DNA of 64,000 nucleotides from Elymus sibiricus (Eukaryota; Streptophyta; Magnoliopsida; Poales; Poaceae): positions 417,737,409 to 417,801,408 of the forward strand of contig CM077667.1 of NCBI GenBank assembly GCA_039707655.1, written 5' to 3'. A model generated the notes under the pieces. That model had not been told where the DNA came from and searched no databases. It saw nothing but the letters and a program-made list of their open reading frames with translations. Below, piece by piece: positions 11,656 through 24,100 of this stretch (its first letter is position 1; each line of letters begins with the position of its first letter). Made by a program: the position numbers and the translations under genes.

Positions 11656-13044
11656 TGACACCTCCAATGTATCTACTTTTCCAAACACTTTTGCTCTTGT
11701 TTTGGACTCTAATTTGCATGATTTGAATGAAACTAACCCAGACTGACGTTGTTTTCAGCAGAACTACCATGGTGTTGCTTTTGTGCAGAAATAAAAGTTC
11801 TCAGGATTGGACGAAATTTTTTGGAGATTTTTTCTGGAATATATAAAGAATATTGGAGCGAAGAACCACCGGAAGGAGACCACCAGTTGCCACAAAGGCA
11901 ACTGGGCGCGCCCACCCCCTAAGGTGCGCCCTGTTGCCTTGGGAGGCCCACGTGGCTCCGCCGACCCTAATTCCAAGCCTACAAATTCCTATTTCCCGAG
12001 AAAAAAATAGGAGAGAAGTTTTCATCGCATTTTACGAAATAGAGCCGCCGCCACCACCTCCTATTCTTCCTCGGGAGGGATGATCTGGAGTCCGTTTGGG
12101 GCTCCGGAGAGGGGGATTCGTCGTCGTCATCACCAACCGTTCTCCATCAACACCCCCATGATGCTCACCACCGGGAGTGAGTAATTCCTTTGTAGGCTTG
12201 CTGGATGGTGATGGGATTGGATGATATTTATCACGTAATCAAGTTGTTTTGATAGGGCTTGATCCCTAGTATCTACTATGTTCTGAGATTGATGTTACTA
12301 TGACTTTGCTATGCTTAATGCTTGTCACTAGGGCCCGAGTGCCATGATTTCAGATCTGAACCTATTATGTTTTCATAAACATGAGAGTGTTTTGGATCTT
12401 ATCTTGCAAGTTGTATGCACCTATTACGTGTTATGATCCGCATACCCCAAGGTGACAATAATTGTGATTCTTTCTGGTGATTACTGTAGTTTGAGGAGTT
12501 CATGTATTCACTATGTGTTAATGCTTTGTTCCGGTTCTCTATTAAAAGGAGGCTTTAATATCCCTTAATTTCCTTATGAACCCCGCTGCCACGGGAGGGT
12601 AGGACAAAAGATGTCATGCAAGTTTTTGTTTTAAGCATGTATGACTACGTACGGAATACATGCATACATTACATTGATGAATTGGAGCTAGTTCTGTGTC
12701 GCTCTAGTATGTAAATGTTACATGATGAATGCTATCCAATAAATATACGCATCCATCACGATCCAAGGCCTACGCTTTTCATATATTGATTCTTGCTAAG
12801 TTACTATTGTTGCCACTGTTGTTACAATCACTACAAAACTGTTGTTGTTACTGTTACTGTTCCTTTTACTATTTTGTTGTGCTACTAAACTTTGTTACAG
12901 AGGATACCCCGGGTGTGGTTGAATTGACAACTCAACTGCTAAGACCAATAAATATTCTTTGGATCCCCTTGTGTCGAATCAATAAATTTGGGTAGAATAC
13001 TTCCCTCGAAGACTGTTGCGATCCCCTACACTTGTGGGTTATCA
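11656..13044 (+). repeat. 5' LTR of a family B Gypsy element
   Basis: 1389 bp starting TGACACCTCCAATGTATCTA (a mutated TGATACGTCTCC-type start) and ending GTGGGTTATCA, directly followed by a PBS and gag, which makes it a 5' LTR. No matching 3' LTR is in the window, so the element is truncated or rearranged downstream. Confidence 0.82.
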
Positions 13045-13055
13045 AGACTATTTTC

Positions 13056-13073
13056 TAGCGCCGTTGCCGGGGA
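13056..13073 (+). other. Primer-binding site of the B element
   Basis: TAGCGCCGTTGCCGGGGA lies 11 bases after the LTR end. It is one base from the canonical tRNA-Asp-complementary site used by these families. Confidence 0.82.
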
Positions 13074-13799
13074 GCATAGCTCTATTTATTGTGTTCACCA
13101 GAGTTATTCAATTGTCACTATGAAGAATCTGAAAGATACCAGAACCAAGATCATACCCTCTAAGACGAGGGGAGGTAAGGAACTGCAATCTAGCTCTGCA
13201 TTTGATTCACCTACTGTTCTGAACCACCTTATGACACCTCCACCTGTTATTCAATCTGCTACTTCTTCTACTATGGAGGATGTTAATGATGATGCTACTA
13301 CTATGCTTGATAAAATGAAATTGTGCCACTTAATGAATTACTTGATGCTCATATTGCTAAAGCTAGAGAAATTGAGAATGCTAAAATTGATGAAGACTTT
13401 GATTCACCTATTATGCCTAGCTCTCCTAGATATGATTTACCTGAAGTACCTGATGGTTATGTTATGGATGGGGAGGTAGCTAGAGACTTTCTTGCTTGTA
13501 ATGATAGAGATGATTTGAAGAAATTGATATGTAAGCTGAAAGAAAAATCTATGATGGAGAAAATGAAACATGATCCTAAATTTGCTACTTCTCCTATAAG
13601 TTTTACTGATGAGGATTATGAATTCTCTATTGATCCCGAGTTAATTACTTTAGTAGAATCTGATCCTTTTCATGGTTACAGAAATAATTTGCTACCCATG
13701 GTGGTAGCTACACATGGCCCAAATTTTTTATCTATGATTATTTTGGTAAATTATTTTGGAATACGAAAATAACTCTATAATGAAATATCGTGACTTTGG

Positions 13800-14025
13800 A
13801 CCAGCCATGAAGCAAAAAAGGCACTTGTGCCAAAAAGGCAAGCGAAAAAATTGAGAGAAGTGAGAAAGGGCCCTTGCTACACAACGAAAAGGAACTTGTG
13901 TCAAAAAGGTAATAAAAAAGACAACAAGAAGTGAGAAAAAGTCCTTCCTATACAACAAAAATATACTTGTGCCAATGCCATAAGAAACCTAACAACTCGT
14001 ATATAAAAGAAGGCACGTATGCCAA
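13800..14025. repeat. Degenerate repeat within the B gag region
   Basis: Imperfect repeats of the type AAAAAGGCACTTGTGCCA / AAAAAGTCCTTCCTATACAAC recur roughly every 60 bases, breaking the gag reading frames. They are probably replication-slippage products inside the decaying element. Confidence 0.5.
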
Positions 14026-14249
14026 AGAGTGTGTAGCTACCACCATGCATAAAAACGCCTCTCTTCATGGTTATGAAACTGAGACCGTTGTGGAACACCT
14101 TACTAAATTGCATGATATTGTCACCTTGTTTTCTCATGAGGAAAGATTCGCTACTTTTACATACTTAATCTTTTTCCTTTTTCACTAAAAGGTGACGCTA
14201 AGATATGGTTCCAAACACTTGCTCCTGGTTGTGCGTAGCCCCTAGGCTT

Positions 14250-14329
14250 GCTCATAAGAAACAAGCTGTTTTACAGGAAATATTTTCCTGCTCATAAGAA
14301 ACAAGCTATTTTACAGGAAATATTTAACT
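14250..14329 (+). repeat. 40-bp tandem duplication in gag
   Basis: Two nearly identical 40-base units beginning GCTCATAAGAAACAAGCT at 14250 and 14290. The second is the expected gag segment, and the first is a local duplication that contributes to the broken frame. Confidence 0.8.
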
Positions 14330-14790
14330 TTGTGCAAATTAAAGAAGAGAATCTCCCTCAAGCTTGGGGGAGGCTTCTCGATCTACTTAAAACTTTGCCT
14401 GATCATCCTCTTAAGAAAAATGAAATACTTGATATCTTTTATAATGGACTAACCGATGCTTCTAGGGACTACCTAGATAGTTGTGTTGGTTGTGTTTTCA
14501 GGGAACAAACCATTGGACAGCCTGAAGAAATATTGAATAATATTTTGAAGAATGCTAATGATTGTACACTTCCTGAATCACCGTCGAAACCTATTCAAAA
14601 GAAGAGAGGCATTCTATTCCTCGGTCCAAAAGATATGCAAAAAGCTAAAAGATCTATGAAAGAAAAAATGTAGTAAATCTGAAGATGTCAAGAATTTACC
14701 ACCTATTGAACAAATACATGGACTTGATATCCCTACACAGGTAGTAAAGGAGGGTCGTGAATTTTTGTCGATGTTACGGAAAATCTAGAA

Positions 14791-15382
14791 GATTAACGAA
14801 GCAAGATAAAATCATGAAATATTTTTACGATGCACCTATATGAGTTTTCTGTTACGTGATAATTTTTTAGATTTTTTAGTTACAGAAGTATAATTAATAT
14901 TTTTTCCTTTACACACTTTTTATTTCAACAGATTCCTGCTTAATCTATCTTTAGTTATGTATGTTTGCCTTTCTTTTATTATTCCAGCAGGGTGCAGATA
15001 TTTTAAAGTTGCGTTAACAGACAAAGCTAATTATAAGTCGCAAGACAATTATAATTTGGTCACAGAAAGGCATGATAAGAAGAAGAAATGTTAGTTATGT
15101 GGAATCTATCTCACGAATTATGTTTAGGTTTTGTTGGTTGAAGTTTTTAGGAGCTAGGGGAGATAGTGATGTGAAAGAAAATTGGAGATGCAAGCACTCA
15201 AGCTTGGAGATGCCCAAGGTATCCCCTTCTTCCTCAACAAATATCGATTTGCCTTAGTTAGGCCTATGCCTATGTTTTTGTCCATTCATATATTATGTGT
15301 TATTCTTGGATCCTTTTTTATATATTTTTCGATCATTACAATCTATCACATGTGAACCTCATGGATGGAAATAGTACTGTGT
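14791..15382 (+). other. Decayed 3' internal Gypsy sequence, no gene
   Basis: AT-rich DNA without a supported ORF. The segment CTCAAGCTTGGAGATGCCCAAGG near 15198-15220 resembles the purine-rich 3' untranslated block that precedes 3' LTRs of family A. It therefore probably belongs to an element whose 3' LTR remnant starts at 15383, not to the B element. Confidence 0.45.
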
Positions 15383-16140
15383 TGATATGTATCTATAACA
15401 TTTTTTAGGTTTCATCCTATTATCCTTCAATTGTGCAATGTTTTTTAAGCTTTTTAAGGAACTAACCTATTAATTTAGTGCTCAGTGTTAGTTCGTTTTT
15501 TCGGCTATTTTTATATTTTAGGAAAAAAATATCCTCGGTCCTCGAAAAAATACAAGGAATTCAGAGGAAAGTTTCAAGTCACTAAAGGTCGGATGGGCCA
15601 AGGCAGCCCGCGAGGGGGCACACTCTATAGGCGCCTTCAGGCCATAGGTTCCTATGCACCCTAGGGGGTCCCATGGTGCCCCTCTGGCCATGACACTACT
15701 TATACCACATGACTATCATCATATTTATCGACCATTTTTTCTCCGCCACCACTTCACGTTCCAAGGCGAACTTCATTTTCAGTCCCGATCTCATACTCTA
15801 TCGGAGGGGGAATTCATCTTCGTCTTCACCGGCGACGATCCTCGCTCTCCAAGATTAATTGTGAGTAGTCCGGCCTATGGATTACGGGTTCATAGCAGTA
15901 GCCAAGATGTAATCTTTCCACTTTGTAGTTTAATACAATAGGCATATAAGCTTCCTTACATGATTATGGTTAATTTCATGTAAACTCTTGCGGTGAGTTA
16001 TTTCTTTATGTTCAAGGAAATAGAACGTTGCACTATGTTTGTTACCGAAAATAAGTTTTTTTCCCTATGTTCTTGGATTTAACTGTTCATCCAAGTGTGT
16101 TTGAGTTCGAGGCAACCCTCCCCCCCGCCCCCAACCACAT
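15383..16140 (+). mobile_element. Degenerate family-A-related LTR remnant
   Basis: Starts TGATATGTATCTATAAC, a decayed form of the family A start. It later carries the same landmarks in the same order: AACCTATTAATTTAGTG, a GC-rich block near 15590-15680, TGAGTAGTCCGGCCTATGGATTACGGGTT, and ATTTCATGTAAACTCTTGCGGTGAG. The 3' end fades near 16140. It is strongly diverged, so old. Confidence 0.65.
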
Positions 16141-16258
16141 GTATCATACAAGCTTTGATTTTGTTTTATTTTAGGGAATTTTTTTATTCTTTTTTAGCAG
16201 AGCCACTTTCCCAACTGTGATCTTTTTCCTGTAGGCGCTTGGTCATTGAAGTATAGTA

Positions 16259-16518
16259 CTTCCTTCTTTCCACAATGCAATGCATATTAGGGTTTTTCAA
16301 AAGTCAAACAAGCCTACATTTGACCATGTTCATAGAGTAAACTATCGACATCTAAAATACTAAATAAAAATAAAAATAATACACTTCATGATGGATCTAA
16401 TGACAATAATTTTGTATTGTGGATTTCGATATTTCTTTTCTATAGACGTGGCCAAACATAAACATAGTTGACTTTTAGAAAACCCTAATATGCACTATAT
16501 TATGGAGCATAATCAGTA
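16259..16518. mobile_element. Degenerate Stowaway-like MITE
   Basis: The left end is TA followed by CTTCCTTCTTTCCACAATGC. Long inverted arms follow: TGCATATTAGGGTTTTTCAAAAGTCAA at ~16280 against TTGACTTTTAGAAAACCCTAATATGCA at ~16468. The outer right end (…TATGGAGCATAATCAGTAG) has lost the usual GGAGGGAG. Best explained as an old Tc1/mariner-type MITE. Confidence 0.65.
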
Positions 16519-16656
16519 GTTACTAGCGTATTTTATTTTTGTTTCGCACGCCATTAAGCAACTGGTAGCTTTCTAGACCTAATGTGTTTGAGTGATTACT
16601 GGTATCACTCTATCTACAGTTGGTGTTGTTGTGTGGCATTTTGTTGGTGCATGTAA

Positions 16657-17529
16657 GAGAATCTCTAGCCAAACTCCAAAAGGGCTCAACTGTTCAAAAT
16701 ATTCCTTCTAAGGAGTTAAGGCGCACTTAACCGAACTCTTAAAAATGTTTAATCCCTCGAATATTTGAGGAGAAGCGTCGGCCGCCTCTCAAATTTGAGA
16801 GAGCGAACACAAGCCTCAGCAAAAAAAAAATCCCTTCACCCGCCTCCACGCCCATGCTACCGTTGTTGCATTCATTGCCTCCGCCAGCCACCCCGCGGAC
16901 CTCCTTGACAAATTCCGATGAGATTCTGGCAAACTTTTCCTTTGAATTCTTGGCGTTCCGGCCACTGACGCTACCCACCGTCATCCCGACCACAACCGCA
17001 CTGCTCCCCTCCATCCCTGCCCATGGACGGAGCAGGACAACATCATGTACAAACCAACCTGCACAGGAGCACCTATGGTCGTCGGCCACCGCCACTAATA
17101 TCGGCGAATTGTTGCGTCTCGACTCTCGAACCACGCCACAAGCCCCGAGAAATAAGAGGAGAAGAACCCATTCAGACGTACAATTACCCAAACCGTGGTG
17201 CTTGGAGGACAAATTTCATCAGCTTTCTCGGCTCCTTCCTAGAATCCATAGGACGTGCTCGGTGAGCCTCCATCAGACTGCTTTTGCAGGTCATCTACCT
17301 AGGCTCTAGCTAGCTCCTGGACATCATATATCGCCTAGAATCATCATTGGCCGCGTGGAAGGGAGAAGAAAAAAGAAGATGAAGAGAGACTTTCATATAG
17401 GGTCTAATGCATTTCAGGAGTTACGTTTGAGGGTCCAGCAAGCTCTGCATTTTTTTTTAACTCCTCATATTTGAGGACTTCATGTTTGAGGAGACGAGTT
17501 AAAATTTAATAGTTCAGCTAAAGATGCTC
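16657..17529. mobile_element. PIF/Harbinger-like element (small, GAGAATCTC ends)
   Basis: Ends GAGAATCTCTAGCCAAAC and, inverted, GAGCATCTTTAGCTGAAC, with 3-bp flanks TAA (16654-16656) and TGA (17530-17532), consistent with a mutated TTA-type duplication. The sub-terminal arms are also inverted (ATTTGAGGAG near 16764 and CTCCTCATATTTGAGG near 17461). The 873-bp body has no transposase. A coding-like stretch around 17150-17262 ends in a splice-donor-like CG|GTGAG and resembles part of the Mutator-like element at 30806. Confidence 0.7.
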
Positions 17530-18190
17530 TGAGTGCACAAACTTATCAAACTAAGTTTGCCTTATGCAAGTTTTTCCATTAAGCAGTTGGGTGCAAGCAT
17601 CCGATGTACACACTGTTCGCCTGATCCTGAAGTGGGGAAGCTGCGGACTCCAGCACATCAATCATACATGTGTACCTCAAATGTACCTCAAATCTAAGAA
17701 GATTTGGATTCAGAACCATGGTGCGGTTGTTCAGAAGAGGAGTTGCTGCTGCTCGAGATGAAACATCATCTCTTACCCCGGCGATGAGGTCATGCCCCTC
17801 CAGGGCTCAGAAGGAGCACTAGGTAAAAAACGATGAACACGCAACAAATGTCGTCATGCCTGTCAATTGTTTGGTCACACAATGCGACGCTGGGATCTTT
17901 GGTGTCCCTTCTCCATCAAAACTTGCATTCCTTGTACAAGAGCTCACAAACACAACAAATTGCTTTTTACAATAAAATTTCCCTTTCCTTTTCACCCAAT
18001 ATCATACAAAGCTAGCCCTGATCCCAGATCACCCGTCCCTCTCTTGGTGCCTCCAAATTGGCGCGCCTTCGCTGCAGGCACATGACAATCCGCTCAGGCA
18101 TATCTGATGTATACTTCGAGCAATATGGTTTTTGAAGATCACAAACTGCATCAAAGTATCCAGGACTTGGCACCGATCTATTTCGACTCC
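17530..18190. other. 3' flank of the PSI1-like gene
   Basis: No independent gene seen. The part nearest 18190 should contain the 3' untranslated region of the minus-strand gene. I could not fix a poly(A) site. Short ORFs here lack recognisable similarity. Confidence 0.5.
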
Positions 18191-21100
18191 TCACTGCACT
18201 TTTAGATTATCGATCATATCCAGAGCTTTGGTCCTATCGATTTCAAAGTCGATGACAGGAAGCAGACTCCTGATCGAAAGAAATTCTTTCCTATTGCCAC
18301 TGCTTGGTGAATGGCTGTTACTTTTGATCAACCTACTTTGCTTCAGATGCCTTGCCTTTGTGTCAAACTCTTGGCTTTTGCTTATACCAGGAACAAATTT
18401 CCTGTACTTGACATCCCTTAGCATCTCTTGTTCTTGTTGTGTCAGAGCAGGTGATGAACTGCTGGCTTTGTTTGGAGACAATGTGATTGAAGAGCCCCTT
18501 TGTGTAGGAGATTGAACAGGAGACTTGATGGGAGATCGCTCGCCGTTAGCGGCTCTGGATTGACTGATGAGATGCTGAAGCGATACGACAAGCTCAAGGA
18601 TATGCGCTTCGGTCTTGTCCCTGTCAGCATGATGCAGTGTCTCAATTCGGGTGAGGTCCATATGCCCCGTCGGCTTGCAGTTCACCTCTGACCTGCATAA
18701 GACAAAAAGATCATTCTTCAAAATCCCACTTTTAAATTAGTACTGTTCAAATTTGAATGAGGTTTACTAACCCTGTATTTGCCCACTCTCCAACCCAACC
18801 AAAACCATGGTGAGCCCTGAAATGCACAAACAATCACATATCATCAGTAACAAAAAGTAATGAAATGGCTGTAATTAGTTGAGTGATATGAAGGTAGCTT
18901 AGATTACTTGGTGGTGTTATTTGCAACCGGGACAAGCCACCGTAAAGTCTTCTCCATTTCCGCCTTGATTTGAGAAACAGTAAGCTGTACCAAATCAGTA
19001 CAATATTACATCAATCATAGAGTCATATGTAAACCATGGCAAGGTGTTGACTTTTGCAGACTACTTTATTCTATACTCATAAAGTCCGTGTCACGATTGA
19101 ACATGTTGGGTGCCCTCTTGCATACCTCTTCCTTAACTCCAGATGAATGTAGCTTAGAACGGAGAGCAGATTTTATGGTCGGTGGCAAACTCTGGTATAA
19201 TGAATCCCTTGTGTTTGGAGGAACAGAAGTCGAGCGAGAAACCTGCCAATAGACTAACCCTTGTTAGATTGCCAAAGAAAAGCAACAGGTTGAGGTCTTT
19301 GCTAGCAGTTAGCACAACAACATCAAGCTGCACAGACATGAAAATGTAATAATAATATCCCACTAGTGCAAAATTGTACTGATCCTTTGATTCCTTTCTT
19401 GTAATGCAGAGTACCATTAACTAAGTCATGTTAGTTTGAGGGTTATGGGATATGTCATACAAAAATGGAACTCTAATGCATACGAACTGTCTGCTGGTAC
19501 AGAAAAATGACAATGAATTTATTTTCAGACCACATAAAAATTAGGGTGTCCGGTGGTGTCTGATGAACTTACAAGAGCATCGATCTGACTGATGATATTG
19601 GCATAATGCAGCGCAAGTCCAGCTGGACCCAATCTATTACGTCGTTTAGTAGGTTCCTGTGATTCTTCATTATCTATAGATTGGTAGAAGCACAAGTCGT
19701 AAGCAACGCAAAATACATAAGAAAATTGGAAGTTTAACTTATTGGCATGTGCATGTCAATCTGTAACAGGAGATAGCATAGTTGTAGCTTTAATAAGAAG
19801 CCAAACGATAGACCATGTCTTCAATGTCAATGATCAATGAGATCATAATGTCACATAGCATAAATCTACACTGCCAACACGTCTTAAGCACATATTGGTT
19901 ACTTGTAATGTGTGCTACTCCCTCCGTTCCTAAATATAAGTCTTTTTAGAGATTTCAATAAGGACTACATACGGATGTATATAGACATATTTTAGAGTGT
20001 AGATTCACTCATTTTGCTCCGTATGTAGTCCGCATTGGAATCTCTAAAAACACTTATATTTAGGAACGGAGGGAGTACATGCAATACATAATAATTATGC
20101 CAACTGGGTAATGAGCAATGACTCAAAAAGTTGTAATTTATTTGGAAAATATACAAAGGAATCTTGTGGGGATTGCACAGTTAACGAGCACTTTGTATGT
20201 TTTTGAAGTGGCTTCCGCAAGTGAGGACATCACAGGTCAGAATAATTATTTCGCACCTAAGCAAATGTTCGATGACGAGAATGCACTAATATGTTCTTTA
20301 AAGGAAGGGGGTGAGAAGGGTTGCTAAATCCCAGAGATGAGATCACAAACTTAAAGTTTGATCGGAAAGTACCTGAACTGAGCTTATTTGGTTATGCAAA
20401 CAGCACTTCTGAGCTAAAGCCTAAAGCTACAGATGTGTGATGCTTATCATAAGACCATTAACGAAGATGAAACTGAAGTTATGGCGCATTAATATAAGGT
20501 GTATTTTCCACTTGCATCATAAGATCATTAGCGGAGATGAAACTGAAGTTATGGCGCATTAATAAAAGGTGTATTTTCCACTAGCACGTTATCAAACCAG
20601 TAAAAAAGTAAAGAAATGACAAACTACACAACAGCTCAATATCTGCAAGAGCATGCATGTTTTATACAAGACACAGTAATCACAAAGCTTATTACCTGAG
20701 CACCCAAATGTATTATGGATCTCCAAATGCAAGAAGTGCACGATGTCTACAAGTTTTTCCATAACCTAGGAAGAGGGTATTATTTCTCGAATTAGAAGAA
20801 CAGTATTGTGCAAGGAAATCCAAGTATGATTCCACCAGAGCATGTAGTAAGTGGAACTAGACAACATCAACATGAACATTCATTCCTAAAACTGGTGTTG
20901 CTGATAGCACAGAATTATAATGAAACTACCTACCAACCTCTTCCAAATTCTTGGACCAGAGAGACTTCTTCTTCAAACTTTTAACATGCTTCTGTTGGCT
21001 CTTGACCTCCTGCTTTAGTATGTGCAGGCTCTCACCTGCAAACAGAACAGAACATTAAGCATCATTATCAAATAAAGCAAACAAGAGATTTAATAACTCT

Positions 21101-24100
21101 ACTCATAAACAATTAAATGTTCCTTTAAATATACGTTAACTCGAAGGAACTGGTAGTTACCCAGAGGCAAGTGCATTCAAAATCTAGTGCTTACAGGGCA
21201 ATATCAATATTCCTTTAAGGAAAACAAAAGGATAAATTACACAGGTGATAACAGTTGAGATTACATCACTAAATATTAACCCTAAAGCAGATAGCAGCAG
21301 TAGCTGTGCGCTTGAGTTCATTTTCAAAGATTACAATAGGTTCTGGAACTGGAAGTTGGTTCAACTGCATATGGATTATTCCTTACTCACAGTTCAATAG
21401 CTCATCTTATTTATGGCTGGACCGCAAAATATTTTAACAAGCAGGACACCGCATACAGAGACAGGCCATGGTGTTGACTCACTGAACTTCAATATTAAAA
21501 CAAGTGATGGACAATTGGCATAGAACAAAGCTTTGGCTGATTTGACTTTGTTGGGTGTGGTCATGCAGCCAAACCAACCATGAAGGTAGCCCTTAGATAT
21601 ATTGATCAAAATACACTAGTGGCCGCCTACTGACAGTTTAATTAGAGACACTTGGCAGTGAGAGATGGCGGCATTAGAGACCTTGACTCTGTAGATAACT
21701 AGGTATAATCAATCGAACTGTCAGTATCAACATGGCAATCATAATTATACATTCACAATTTGAATGTGGCTAATAGCGTCAAGCATGTCTCTTAAAAGAA
21801 AGATTCTAGAGAAGTAAATATCCTGAGGATTATACTCAATCTTAACTTTTCAGATGACCTGAAAAGGAACCAGAACACCACCATACGACCAGAACACCAC
21901 CATACGAGACAACAAAGTATTCTTCATCCAAACTAGAGTCTTAAATATCAAAGGATTCCTATGGATAATTCCAATGTACTGTCATGCTAAAGAAACTGAC
22001 CTCTTTGGGCAACACTTGAACCATCCTCTTCCTGCAGTTTACGTTGATAGTCCTGTTCAAATCTGTCAAGGGCATGCATTTCATGGTATAATTCCTGGAA
22101 GATAAAAGAAGAACTGAAGTCAACAGTTTGAACAAAAGGTGCAACAGGAAAAAAATGGATAAATGCTAGAAGAATGACAGCCAAGGTTCCATTAAAAAAA
22201 ATCCAAAGCTATTGGCAGGTGATATATACACATCATTCTAGCATTAAAACTTTGTTATTAAAAACATGTCATTCGGCCATTCTGAGATAACTTTGCGACA
22301 TTTTTTCTCTTGCTTGCAGTCTTTTGTACATGGAACTTGGTGGAAGTGTAATTTCCTAAAACTCATGCAATCAGGAATCAAGTGAGTGCTTCATTGCTCA
22401 TAAACTGAGCGAACAAACAAATTTGGTCATCAACCTCTAGTCCGCTTTAGGCTAAAGGCTCCAGTGACCCATCTATGTACTCATGGAATATACAGCTTAA
22501 CATTTGTGAAGAAACTAATACGCTCCTAACTATGTTATGGTCTGCTAAATAATAATTATAAACATAGTAAATAATTGCACTACGAGATACCTCTTATAAG
22601 GCAAGTAAGCATTACTTACAGCTGTATATTGAACACAAGTCACCAATTTCTGCATCACTGATTCTGCCTCTTCTTTCAAGTGACGTTGAGGAGTCCGTTC
22701 TGATGACACCCTGGAAGAGTTTGATGCAGAAAGAAGCTAAATAAACACTGCAAAAATGGTTATTGTCATCAAATGTAAGGGTCAAAATGAACCGAACTTG
22801 TCAAAGTAGCGATCCAAGTTGTGCCACTGAGGATCCTTGCAACGGTTTCCAAAGCGAATAACTTCTGTAGAGAAAACTTTCAGCTCTTCCCTGTTGGAAA
22901 CAAACAAACTTCAATAAGGACAGAATAGCGCAAGCTAAGGTCCAACTTTCTCCATATACTATATTGGATCAACATATTCTGCAAGAAATAAATAGTATAT
23001 TGGGCCAAATGTTGTAACTGGTAAAAGCAGCAAAGATTCAGAACAAACCTTTTGTCAGCAGCAGCAATCTTGAGCAATTCATCCATATCTTTGGCTACAA
23101 GATTTTGAACACCTTCGGAATGAAGCACCACTTCTTTTAAATGTTTTACGCTCTCTTTTGAAAGAGCTCGCATCAAATTGCAACCTTTCACTATAGTATT
23201 AGCAACCTCAAATGCCAAAATGGATATTTTGTTGCCCTTTGTTGTAGCGCCTGATCCAAAACCACTATTCAAATTTAAATTTGTCATGCTACTGCCAAGT
23301 GTGTCTAGTACGTCCACTGCTTTGCCAAGCCCAACAGTACCAGCCCTACCCAGAATTGAGCTTACTTCCGAAACCTGTTGCGGATATTAAAAATAGGTAT
23401 AGGGTCAAACAATCTGCCACGTAGAAGCAACATTCTAGAGCAGTGAACATAAAGGAATATTTTGTGGACAGGCAAGACATCCCTTTAGCAAGGGTAAAAA
23501 CTCCAAATAATTTGGCACAATACATTTGTACTATTTGAATTGCTCAAATTACAGTAGATATCATAACGAAGGCATCATGAATCCAACAAGCTGAGAATAT
23601 TAGTCATCCCTAGTTAATAATTATTACAAGCCCACTTCCATTTTCCTTGTGTGGTAGGTTGCAGTTACATGACATATAGTGTAGGCAATGTGGTGCACTT
23701 AGCTGCAGTGTGATAAGACTACTGAATCATCACTTCACTAGTTCACTGCACTTGAACAGCTACAAACACTTTATAGCAAGCCATATCAAGAATCATTGCC
23801 CATCGCCGGGGCATCAGTACTCGAGATCACCTGGGGGGGGGGGGGGGGGGGGGGGGGGGTACAGAACAGACTGCCGAACAGCAAAACCGACACAAATATA
23901 ATCGAGAAATTTATATGCTTGCAGGTGAATGCAGCATCCAACTTGAAGGATGTGCGCTGACTGTTAACAGGGCTATATTGGGTTCACATCCCTGGTAATT
24001 AATCACTCCTAGGCGGAACAGGGTCAGCAGCAAACAACATGTCCCTAGCATTGACCACTGAAAGCGAAGCAACAAACTGACTTTCTGTAAATATGCTACT

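Larger units (their letters stand above)
13120..14790 (+). pseudogene. Degenerate Gypsy gag (family B element)
   Basis: Reading begins with ATG at 13120 (about 65 residues), shifts frame near 13318, and continues to 13772 with an acidic gag amino-terminal region. After a low-complexity stretch (13800-14020) rich in GTGCCAAAAAGG-type repeats, the gag domain reappears at about 14030-14190 and in another frame at 14248-14673 (ending in a stop), with QAWGRL and LDIFYNGL as recognisable gag motifs. Similarity continues weakly to ~14790. Several frameshifts and a 40-bp duplication make it non-functional. No pol follows. Confidence 0.75.
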
